Shown: positions 45,794 through 53,199 of the stretch, piece by piece | Layout: each line of letters starts with the position of its first letter | Position numbering within the stretch: position 1 is the stretch's first letter | Source of the DNA: Caulobacter segnis | Lineage (GTDB): Bacteria; Pseudomonadota; Alphaproteobacteria; Caulobacterales; Caulobacteraceae | Direction of reading: 5' to 3' | DNA length: 64,000 nt | Assembly: GCF_019931575.1 (NCBI RefSeq) | Contig: NZ_CP082923.1 | Location: 3,224,001 to 3,288,000, forward strand | Position numbers and translations under genes: made by a program | Notes under the pieces: generated by a model | The model's input: the letters and a program-made list of their open reading frames with translations, nothing else | Database searches by the model: none | Told to the model about the DNA's origin: nothing

Positions 45794-46104
45794 CGCTCCC
45801 CTCCCGTTGGCGGCGACCTCGATGATCGGATCGCCATTGCAACTCTTTGCAAGAATTTGCAGAGCCGATCGCAGGCTGTCAATCCGCCTTGTTGAAGGGA
45901 TTTGCGTCCTACTCTTCGGAAAATGTCGCCAATGAGTGACGCAAAGAGGCCACAGGCGGCGCAATTCCGTTGCGAGCGCGGAACCCAGCTCAGCGTGTTT
46001 GCAATTTTTTGGGTTGATTACAGCTCGTTAATTTGCAGTAGTTTGCACCAACGGCCCGCGACACGATCAAAACGCGCAGAGCCGGACCAGGGAGGGTGAG
46101 ACTC
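45794..46104. promoter_or_regulatory. Divergent amylase/TonB-receptor control region
   Basis: This 311-base gap carries no gene. It has three half-sites at exact 10-base steps (ATTGCA 45836, TTTGCA 45846, TTTGCA 45856). An 8-bp inverted repeat, TTTGCGTC (45901-45908)/GACGCAAA (45938-45945), follows. TTTGCAA lies at 45998, and TTTGCAGTAGTTTGCA (46032-46047) is about 60 bases before the receptor start. The last matches 40371-40386. Likely bound by the LacI-family mal regulator. Confidence 0.62.
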
Positions 46105-48831
46105 ATGACCACTGAATTCGCGCGCCGTCGCGCTTGGCTGATGACCGGTGGAGCCACCGGCCTGGCCCTGGCCTTCGCCCTCGGCGGCGCGGCCCACGCC
46201 CAAGACACCGCCACCACCGCGCAGGACGACAGCAAGGTCGAGGAGATCGTCGTCACCGGCATCCGTCGCGGCATCGAAGGCGCCATTTCGCTGAAGAAGA
46301 GCTCGACCTCGATCGTCGAGGCGGTCTCGGCCGAGGACATCGGCAAGCTGCCGGACGTCTCGATCGCCGAGTCGATCGCGCGTCTTCCTGGGTTGACTGC
46401 ACAGCGCCTCGACGGTCGCGGCCAGGTCATCTCGATCCGCGGCCTGGCCCCCGACTTCACCACCGCCCTGCTGAACGGCCGCGAGCAAGTCTCGACCGGC
46501 GACAACCGCGGCGTCGAGTTCGACCAGTATCCGTCGGAACTGCTGAGCGCCGTCGTGGTCTACAAGACCCCGGACGCGAGCCTGATCGGTCAGGGCCTGG
46601 CCGGCACCGCCGACATGCGCACCGTCCGCCCGCTGGCTTACGGCAAGCGCGCCCTGGCCATCGGCGCGCGCTACGAGTGGAACGACATCGGCGCCCTGAA
46701 CGCCGGCACCAAGGCGCACGGCAACCGCCTGTCGATCTCGTATATCGACCAGTTCATGGACGGGAAGCTGGGCCTGGCCCTGGGCTACGCCCACATGGAG
46801 TCGCCCTATCAGGCCGAGCGCTGGAACTCGTGGGGCTATCCCACCGACGCGGCCGGCAACCTGGTGATCGGCGGCGCCAAGCCGTACGTGCAGTCCAGCA
46901 TGCTGAAGCGCGACGGCGTCATCGGCGTCCTCGAATTCAAGCCGACCGACAACTTCAGCTCGTCGCTGGACGTCTTCTATTCGGAATTCAAGAACCACCA
47001 GATCCAGCGCGGCATCGAACTGCCGCTGGTCTGGGGCGGCGTGCCGCTGACCAACGCCCAGGCCTCGGGCGGCTTCGTCAACAGCGGGACGTTCAACGGC
47101 GTCAAAGGCGTCGTCCGCAACGACGGCAACGATCGCGACGCGACCATCAAGTCGGTCGGCTGGAACAACAAGCTGGAAGTCGGCGACGGCTGGACCCTGA
47201 TCAGCGACCTCTCGTACTCGAAGGTCGAGCGCACCGACCAGATTCTCGAGACCTACGCCGGCACCGGCCGCTCGGGCACGGGCGCGACCGACAACATGAC
47301 GTTCACGATGAACGGCGACGGCGTGGCGATCTTCAAGTCGACGCTGAACTACGCCGATCCCAACGTGATCAAGCTGACCAGCTCGCAGGGCTGGGGCAGC
47401 GACATCATCACCGGCGGCCAGGACGGCTATCTGAACAAGCCGACCATCGAGGACGAGCTGAAGGCGGCCCGCTTCTCGGTCAACCGCGCCCTGGATGACG
47501 GCCTCTCCAGCGTCGAGCTGGGCTTCAACTATAGCGAACGCTCCAAGGGCCTGGTGAACGACGAGTGGTTCCTGCGCGTGAAGGGCTCGCCCGCCAGCGT
47601 CACGATCCCCTCCTCGGCCCTCGTGGGCACGACCTCCCTGGCCTTCATCGGCATCCCGGGCATGGTCAGCTACGACCCGTTCGCCCTGGTCAATGGCGGG
47701 ACCTACGACCTGGTCCGCAACCCGAACGCCGACGTGCTGGTCAAGAGCTGGGACGTCGAGGAGAAGGTCGCGGTCGGCTATCTGAAGGCCAATATCGACG
47801 CCGCCGTCGGCAGCGTGCCGGTGACCGGCAACTTCGGCTTCCAGATCGTCCACACCGACCAGGGCTCGACCGCCCTGGGCGCCAGCGGCACCGGTACGGG
47901 CGTGACCCGCACCAATCTGTCGGGCGGCAAGAAGTACGTCGACTTCCTGCCCAGCATGAACCTGCAGTTCGCCCTGCCCAACGAGCAGAGCCTGCGCTTC
48001 GCCGTCGCCCGCACCCTGGCCCGTCCGCGGATGGACCAGATGCGCGCCAGCAAGACCTTCAGCTTCGACCCGGCCAAGGGCGCCAACACCAATATCAACT
48101 TCTCGCCGTGGAGCGGCACGGGGGGCAATCCCGAGCTCGAGCCCTGGCGCGCCGACGCCTATGACGTGTCGTACGAGAAGTATTTCGGCCGTCAGGCCTA
48201 CATCTCGCTGGCCGCCTTCTACAAGGACCTGAAGACCTACGTTTACGACCAGAGCGTGGTGTTCGACTTCACCGGCTTCCCGACCGGCGGCAACCCGGAG
48301 CCGGCCACGCGCCTGGGCCTGGTCACCACGCCGCAGAACGGCAAGGGCGGCGCGGTCAAGGGCGTCGAGTTCGCGGCCTCGATGCCGGGCGCGCTGCTGA
48401 CCCCGATCCTGGACGGCTTCGGCGCCACCTTCAGCGCCTCGTACACCGAGAGCTCGATCCACCCGAACCCCAGCGACGCGGCCACCCCGATCCCGGGCCT
48501 GTCGAAGACCGTGGCCAACCTGACCGTCTACTACGAGAAGAACGGCTTCTCGTTCCGGATCAGCGACCGCTACCGCTCGAAGTTCCTGGGCGAGGTCTCG
48601 GGCTTCGGCAACGGCCGCAACTACCGGATGGTCAAGGGCGAGTCCGTGGTCGACAGCCAGATCGGCTACACCTTCAGCGACGGCCCGATGGACGGCCTGT
48701 CGCTGCTGGCCCAGGTCAACAACCTGACCAACGAGCCCTTCGTGACCTACCAGAACAACGACCCGCGCCAGGTCATCGACTACCAGAACTACGGCCGCAC
48801 CTTCCTGGTGGGCCTGAACTACAAGTTCTAG
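46105..48831 (+). CDS. malA: TonB-dependent receptor for maltodextrins (MalA-like)
   Basis: The protein has 908 residues from ATG 46105 with GGAGG 9 bases before it. A signal peptide ends ALGGAAHAQ. The TonB box is EEIVVTGIRR (residues about 45-55), the plug domain has DVSIAESIARLPGLTAQRLDGRG, and a long 22-strand barrel ends NYGRTFLVGLNYKF with the terminal Phe needed for BamA. Context with maltodextrin enzymes matches MalA of C. crescentus, which imports maltodextrins through the outer membrane using ExbB-ExbD. Name transferred by synteny and family. Confidence 0.88.
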   Translation: MTTEFARRRAWLMTGGATGLALAFALGGAAHAQDTATTAQDDSKVEEIVVTGIRRGIEGAISLKKSSTSIVEAVSAEDIGKLPDVSIAESIARLPGLTAQRLDGRGQVISIRGLAPDFTTALLNGREQVSTGDNRGVEFDQYPSELLSAVVVYKTPDASLIGQGLAGTADMRTVRPLAYGKRALAIGARYEWNDIGALNAGTKAHGNRLSISYIDQFMDGKLGLALGYAHMESPYQAERWNSWGYPTDAAGNLVIGGAKPYVQSSMLKRDGVIGVLEFKPTDNFSSSLDVFYSEFKNHQIQRGIELPLVWGGVPLTNAQASGGFVNSGTFNGVKGVVRNDGNDRDATIKSVGWNNKLEVGDGWTLISDLSYSKVERTDQILETYAGTGRSGTGATDNMTFTMNGDGVAIFKSTLNYADPNVIKLTSSQGWGSDIITGGQDGYLNKPTIEDELKAARFSVNRALDDGLSSVELGFNYSERSKGLVNDEWFLRVKGSPASVTIPSSALVGTTSLAFIGIPGMVSYDPFALVNGGTYDLVRNPNADVLVKSWDVEEKVAVGYLKANIDAAVGSVPVTGNFGFQIVHTDQGSTALGASGTGTGVTRTNLSGGKKYVDFLPSMNLQFALPNEQSLRFAVARTLARPRMDQMRASKTFSFDPAKGANTNINFSPWSGTGGNPELEPWRADAYDVSYEKYFGRQAYISLAAFYKDLKTYVYDQSVVFDFTGFPTGGNPEPATRLGLVTTPQNGKGGAVKGVEFAASMPGALLTPILDGFGATFSASYTESSIHPNPSDAATPIPGLSKTVANLTVYYEKNGFSFRISDRYRSKFLGEVSGFGNGRNYRMVKGESVVDSQIGYTFSDGPMDGLSLLAQVNNLTNEPFVTYQNNDPRQVIDYQNYGRTFLVGLNYKF

Positions 48832-48860
48832 TCGCCTCTCCTTCCCCAAAGCCTGCGGCG

Positions 48861-48895
48861 CCCCTGTCGGACCTGTCCGACAGGGGTTCTTTTTT
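48861..48895 (+). terminator. Terminator after the TonB receptor
   Basis: A perfect 11-bp stem (CCCCTGTCGGA at 48861-48871 with TCCGACAGGGG at 48876-48886), with a 4-base loop, is followed by TTCTTTTTT. It separates the mal locus from the phage-tail cluster. Confidence 0.92.
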
Positions 48896-48900
48896 GGCCG

Positions 48901-49128
48901 CTAGGGCTTCGGATCCGATGCCGACGCCGGCGCGCAGGCGCGGGTGACCTTCAGCGAGCCGCCGCCGGGCTGGCTCCTGTCCAGCGTCAGGTCGACGGTC
49001 CGTTCGCAGCCTTCGTCCAGGATCTTAACGGCCTGGGCCAGGGCCACGGGATCGGCGGCCAGGCCCGCGCAGCCCGACAGGGCGACGGACAGCAAAAGAC
49101 CCGCCATCGGGCCGATGACGTGTTTCAT
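48901..49128 (-). CDS. Small lipoprotein at the end of the tail/lysis cluster
   Basis: The protein has 75 residues from ATG 49128, preceded by AAGGAG; an ATG at 49143 is less likely. MKHVIGPMAGLLLSVALSGC is a lipoprotein signal with lipobox LSGC. The mature part (about 55 residues) has two further cysteines (DEGCERTV and RACAP). Position after an endolysin suggests an outer-membrane spanin-like role, but no proline-rich Rz1 pattern is seen, so this is a guess. Confidence 0.65.
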   Translation of the reverse strand: MKHVIGPMAGLLLSVALSGCAGLAADPVALAQAVKILDEGCERTVDLTLDRSQPGGGSLKVTRACAPASASDPKP

Positions 49129-49158
49129 CGAACGCTCCTTCATGGTTGGAAACGGGGC

Positions 49159-49701
49159 TCAGCGCCCCAGGAAGACCGCGCGCTCGGCCTCGCGGCGGGC
49201 GACCAGGCCGGGCAGCTCGCGGCCGCCGGCGAACCGCCACATTCGGAAGGCGTCGGCCGCCCCCTGCACGTCGCCGGCGATCAGCCGTCGGCGCACGCTG
49301 CTGTCGGCGAAGTCCGGCCCGCCGCCGACCTCGCCGACGCCGATGTTGTAGGCGAGCGAGACCATGGCGCCGAGCTGGCCGTCGGTCAGCCGGGTCGCCG
49401 GGAACAGCGCCAGGACCTTGTCGCAGACGGCTTGCGCGTCGGCCTTCAGCAGCGCGTCGGCGTCGGCCCGGATCATCCCGGCCGGCCACCGCGCCCGCCA
49501 CAGCCGATAGGCGGCCTCACGGTCCTTCACCGGCCGTCCGCCGACGAACAGGGCATGGCCCCAGCCGACGGTGTAGATGCCGACCGGGTCGGCCTGGGGC
49601 TCCAGCACGGCGGTCCCGCGATCGCCGTCGTGCAGCCCCTCGAACCGCTGGATCAGCGCGAGCGCGCAGGCGGGAACATCCCGCGCCGGAGGCGTGGGCA
49701 T
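49159..49701 (-). CDS. Phage endolysin, GH24 lysozyme
   Basis: The protein has 180 residues and no signal sequence. The T4-lysozyme-type catalytic triad region is visible: LIQRFEGLHDGD (catalytic Glu near residue 20) then GIYTVGWGHALFVGG (conserved T and H). LTDGQLGAMVSLAYNIGVG and FRMWRFAGGRELPGLVARREAER are the later family blocks. It cleaves peptidoglycan glycan strands to release phage or tailocin particles. It depends on a holin-like protein for access. Confidence 0.9.
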   Translation of the reverse strand: MPTPPARDVPACALALIQRFEGLHDGDRGTAVLEPQADPVGIYTVGWGHALFVGGRPVKDREAAYRLWRARWPAGMIRADADALLKADAQAVCDKVLALFPATRLTDGQLGAMVSLAYNIGVGEVGGGPDFADSSVRRRLIAGDVQGAADAFRMWRFAGGRELPGLVARREAERAVFLGR

Positions 49702-49766
49702 GGGTGGGTTTCCTTTCGTGTTGGGGTCAGGCGGTCAGGCGACCGCTTCTCTTGAAGGCCTGGCGG

Positions 49767-50156
49767 TCAGGCGACCGCCGGGGCGGCCGGCTCGTCGGCC
49801 AGGCCGTGGGCGGCGAGGATCCGGCGATAGGCCGAGACCCTGGCCTCCAACTGACGCTTCTCGCCTTCCAGCTGGGCGATGCGGGCATCCTTGTCGAGGA
49901 TCATGCGGCTATGCTCGCGGCGCAGGTCGCTCAGTTCGGCCTCGACCTGTTCGAGGCGCTGGGCCAGGCGATCGGCTTCCTCGCGCAGGGTGTGGATCAC
50001 CCCCGAGGCGGCGTCCTGCGCCATCTGCATCAGATCCGCCTCGGCCTTGCGGGCGATCGCCCGCCGGCCGAGGAGGTCCTTGATCACCGCATAGACCCCC
50101 GGCGCGGCCACGACGAGGTAGGGCCACGACTTGGCGATGACGGTGGGGATGTCCAT
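49767..50156 (-). CDS. Membrane-anchored coiled-coil protein of the lysis module
   Basis: The protein has 129 residues. One N-terminal hydrophobic segment (WPYLVVAAPGVYAVIKDLL, residues 11-29) is followed by a long coiled coil (EEADRLAQRLEQVEAELSDLRREHSRMILDKDARIAQLEGEKRQLEARV). This topology fits an inner-membrane spanin (Rz-like) or a holin-associated protein. No separate multi-helix holin is seen nearby. It lies directly upstream of the endolysin gene in transcription. Confidence 0.7.
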   Translation of the reverse strand: MDIPTVIAKSWPYLVVAAPGVYAVIKDLLGRRAIARKAEADLMQMAQDAASGVIHTLREEADRLAQRLEQVEAELSDLRREHSRMILDKDARIAQLEGEKRQLEARVSAYRRILAAHGLADEPAAPAVA

Positions 50157-50165
50157 GCGGGGCCT

Positions 50166-50390
50166 TTAGTTTTCCGCCAGGGGGTCTTCCGCGGGCGCCA
50201 GGGCGGCCTCGGGATCGATCCAGTCCCGCAGATGCCAGGCGTTGGACGCCCAGACCGCCGACTGGCCCGGCTCAGCCTCAGGGGGCAGGGGCGCGAGGGT
50301 CCAGGCCTCGTCCCAGCCTTCGTGCTCCTCGACCTCGCGCGAAACCCCGGTCCATTGCCCCAGCGCGTCGATATTATGGATTGTCAGCAT
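50166..50390 (-). CDS. Small acidic phage protein downstream of the fibre gene
   Basis: This 74-residue protein is acidic and rich in Trp (TIHNIDALGQWTGVSREVEEHEGWDEAW, SAVWASNAWHLRDWIDPEAA). Its start lies 1 base after the stop of the fibre gene, so translation is probably coupled. Small proteins in this position often help fold or attach tail fibres. I do not recognise the family. Confidence 0.6.
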   Translation of the reverse strand: MLTIHNIDALGQWTGVSREVEEHEGWDEAWTLAPLPPEAEPGQSAVWASNAWHLRDWIDPEAALAPAEDPLAEN

Positions 50391-50391
50391 G

Positions 50392-52035
50392 TCAGAGCGC
50401 CTTGATGTAGGGGGAAAGACCGGTTCCCCAGCCGGTGACGGCGGGGGTCTGGAACTGCGTGGTGGAGACGTCGAGGCCAGACCGTAGACCGGCGTTCTGT
50501 ACGGAAATGACGATAGGCGAGGTCAGCGCCCCGCTGGCCCTGGCCACACCGACGATCCAATCCGTGCTTGCCAGGCCAGTCGCCAGCACCTTCCACGACA
50601 CACCATCGGTTGAGCTCGCCAGCCCGCCGCCGGATCCAGCAGCGAGAAATTGAGCGCCATCGAAGATCAGCGACTGAACGGAAAAGCCGAGATTCGTCCC
50701 TTGTCCGAAGCCATCCGCGCCGGTCGAGGATGAGAACACCGTGCTGTTGCTGTAAGCGACAAAACGGTTTCCCCCTCCGACGACCTGGGAAAAATTGTAA
50801 CCCGTTGGAGCCGTCACGGACTGCCAGGTCGCGCCGTTGTCATCGGAAATCCAGTTCGCCGACCAGCCGCTCGAAACAAACCAGCGTGAAAGCGTGGCGT
50901 TGTACGCGCTAGCGGAAATATACTGGCCTCCAGGATTGGATTTCTGGGTCCACGTCACGCCATCCAGAGACGTCGCGAGATAAGGCGCGTCATTGCTTCG
51001 TCCGCTTGCCATCCAGAATGAACCACTGCGGGTAAGGCTATACAGATCCTGGCTTGTCGCACCGAGAGGATGAGCACGCGCCGTCCAGCTGATCCCATCA
51101 ACGGAACTGAACGCCGTCGTATGCGAACAAGCTAGGAATAGGCCGTTCGCGAAGACAAGCTTGTTGGGAAGCGCCCCCGTACCAAATGGGTTGGCTCTCT
51201 GCGTCCAAGTCACCCCGTCCGGCGAGGTCAGGGTGATCCAGGCCGAAGCGTTGTAAGCCCAGGCTAGAAAAAGACCTGCCCCATAGGCCACAAGGCCCGA
51301 CTGGTAGATGCTCGCACGCAGCACCATCGGATTGACGTACGGTGGCAGAACCGACGCGAGCGCCGGATAGCTGGTGATCGCGTACAGCAGGCCCGTGCAG
51401 GGCAGCCATCGCGTCCCCGGATTGGCGGCTGCCTGGACCGCCGTGCCGACGGGATAGGCATGGATCGGCGCCGCCTGGGCGGTGCGTTCGGGCGTCATCC
51501 AGGTCCCTCCGTCGACGCCGACCTCGGCCTGCGCCTGGGTCGCGACGGGGAGCGGCCGACCGGCGGACAAGCCACAGTTCCAGGCTGCGAACGTACCCGA
51601 ACCACCGATGGTGTCGACCTGGACGGTCGCCGCCCCGGTGCTCGTGTTGTAGGCGGTCAGGACGCCGGTCATCCAGTTCGTCGGCGAGGCAGAACTGGCC
51701 AGGAAGAAGCCCTGCCCCGCCACCCAAGCCTTGCCGGCCTGGGTGGTGAAGGTCTTGGTCCCCGTGCCGACGGCCAGCGAAGTCGTCGACGCGCCGTTGG
51801 TGCCCGGGGCGCTCAGGGCGCTGACGGCGCTGGCGGCGGCGGCCGTGCGATCGGCCCCGGTCTGGACCCGGTCGGCGGCCACCTGTGTCGTATTGGCGTT
51901 CACCTCGCCGGCCAGCGCGTTGGCCTGCGTCACGAAGGTCGGCAACTGGCCGAGGAAGGCGTCGGCGCGGGTGTTGAAGTTGGCGGGATCGTTGGTGGAG
52001 GGCGGCGTCGGGAGCGCCGTGATTTGAGCGGGCAC
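50392..52035 (-). CDS. Receptor-binding tail fibre with Asp-box beta-propeller
   Basis: The protein has 547 residues starting with GTG 52035. Residues 1-180 look like a phage-fibre N-terminus (NDPANFNTRADAFLGQLPTF, then an Ala-rich helix and TKTFTTQAGKAWVAGQ). From about residue 240 come repeated blades with Asp boxes: SPDGVTWT 271, SVDGISWT 311, SLDGVTWT 356, SDDNGATWQ 397 and STDGVSWK 475, about 40-45 residues apart. The DNA encoding the blades is visibly less GC-rich than its neighbours, suggesting recombinational swapping of the host-recognition part. Confidence 0.78.
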   Translation of the reverse strand: MPAQITALPTPPSTNDPANFNTRADAFLGQLPTFVTQANALAGEVNANTTQVAADRVQTGADRTAAAASAVSALSAPGTNGASTTSLAVGTGTKTFTTQAGKAWVAGQGFFLASSASPTNWMTGVLTAYNTSTGAATVQVDTIGGSGTFAAWNCGLSAGRPLPVATQAQAEVGVDGGTWMTPERTAQAAPIHAYPVGTAVQAAANPGTRWLPCTGLLYAITSYPALASVLPPYVNPMVLRASIYQSGLVAYGAGLFLAWAYNASAWITLTSPDGVTWTQRANPFGTGALPNKLVFANGLFLACSHTTAFSSVDGISWTARAHPLGATSQDLYSLTRSGSFWMASGRSNDAPYLATSLDGVTWTQKSNPGGQYISASAYNATLSRWFVSSGWSANWISDDNGATWQSVTAPTGYNFSQVVGGGNRFVAYSNSTVFSSSTGADGFGQGTNLGFSVQSLIFDGAQFLAAGSGGGLASSTDGVSWKVLATGLASTDWIVGVARASGALTSPIVISVQNAGLRSGLDVSTTQFQTPAVTGWGTGLSPYIKAL

Positions 52036-52038
52036 GGA

Positions 52039-53199
52039 TCAGACCTCTTCGAGTTCGAGGGAAATCAGGGCGTCCTCGGGCTGGTCCATCGTGATCGTGA
52101 ACCGCTTGTAGACGCCGACGATGAGCAGGGCCGAGAAGTAGCCGCTGTCCTGGTCGTCCAGGCCCGACCACAGCGCGGGCACGGCGTTGAGGTCGTCGCG
52201 CAGCTGCAGGATCCGATCGACGTCGGACTTCTTGCAGCGCAGGCTCTGGACGGTGCGTGGCACCGAGCGGCGCGGCACCAGGGTGGCGGTCCCGAAGTCG
52301 TCGCGGTCGATCTTCGAGAAGTTCAGCGCGTCGCTCTCGGCCTCATGCAGGGTGCGGCCCAGATAGACCGACGAGCCCAGCACCACCCCGCCGCAGGTCA
52401 CGTCGTCGTTGGCCTTGGTCAGGGTGATGGTGACGACGGCGTCGGTGTAGGGCGGCAGGTCGAAGCGGGCGAACTCCTGCCGGTAGCGGAACGCGCCGAA
52501 GAAGTAGTCGTACCAGCCGCTGGTCGGCCGGTTCAGCAGGTCGGCCGAGGCGGTGTAGACGGTCGATCCGGCCACCTTGACCGTGACGGTCACTGCGTCG
52601 GCGACCATGCCGACGACGCCGATCGAGTCTACGCGCTGGCCTGGCGTGATCGAGACCGTCAGCGGCGAGGTCGTTGTCGTGCCGGTGTTGCGCAGCAGGT
52701 CGAACATCGCCCAGCGGTTGGTCGGGCCGACGTCGATCCACCAGGTTCCGTCATCGGTCGTCGGATCGTGCGCCTTGTTAACGTTCGAGCTAACCCCAGC
52801 GGTATGCACGCCGCTTTGCGACCCCGTAATCGAAATCGGGCCAGCTCCCCCCGGATTGCTTGAGATCCTGAAGGTGTTGGCGGTGTCGGTGACAACAAAA
52901 TAGGTCTGGGTCGTACTCAAGGGGCTCGGCAGCGAGCCCGTGGTAGCAAAAGCGACTTGAGTATCAGGGGCGAGGCCATGGTTCGGCCAAGTGATCACGG
53001 ATGAGCCCGTCACGATCGTCACCGACGAGGCCTTGCCCTTCAGTGACTCGTAGATGCGGTGAGTCGTCGCGCTGATAACCCTGTTGCCGCTCCCATACTG
53101 CAGGGCGGCGCTCCAGACCGCCTCCCCCGCCGAGGGCTCGGCGGGGGAGGCGCCAGTCAGCATGGCGGGCGTGATGGTAATGGGCGGAAGCGCGCGCAT
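52039..53199 (-). CDS. Distal tail/baseplate-hub-like phage protein
   Basis: The protein has 386 residues. RALPPITITPAMLTGASPAEP at the start and TWWIDVGPTNRWAMFD are typical of siphophage tail-tip proteins. The last 100 residues (TLVPRRSVPRTVQSLRCKKSD, FTITMDQPEDALISLELEEV) resemble Dit-type hub domains. Residues about 55-140 hold an inserted beta module (ITWPNHGLAPDTQVAFATTG, YFVVTDTANTFRIS) common in phage tail proteins. Its start overlaps the tape-measure stop by 1 base. The function is inferred from gene order. Confidence 0.65.
   Translation of the reverse strand: MRALPPITITPAMLTGASPAEPSAGEAVWSAALQYGSGNRVISATTHRIYESLKGKASSVTIVTGSSVITWPNHGLAPDTQVAFATTGSLPSPLSTTQTYFVVTDTANTFRISSNPGGAGPISITGSQSGVHTAGVSSNVNKAHDPTTDDGTWWIDVGPTNRWAMFDLLRNTGTTTTSPLTVSITPGQRVDSIGVVGMVADAVTVTVKVAGSTVYTASADLLNRPTSGWYDYFFGAFRYRQEFARFDLPPYTDAVVTITLTKANDDVTCGGVVLGSSVYLGRTLHEAESDALNFSKIDRDDFGTATLVPRRSVPRTVQSLRCKKSDVDRILQLRDDLNAVPALWSGLDDQDSGYFSALLIVGVYKRFTITMDQPEDALISLELEEV

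Noticed and set aside
40371..46047. mal TTTGCA sites as targets of the phage XRE repressor
   Set aside because: The XRE sites are inverted repeats with a 5-base spacer. The mal sites are direct repeats at 10-base steps next to a LacI-type gene, so the shared TTTGCA core is probably coincidence.
46018..48849. 943-codon open frame on the minus strand opposite the TonB receptor
   Set aside because: It mirrors the receptor gene, has low-complexity Val/Asp/Arg-rich content and no domain. Such antisense frames are expected where third codon positions are nearly all G or C.
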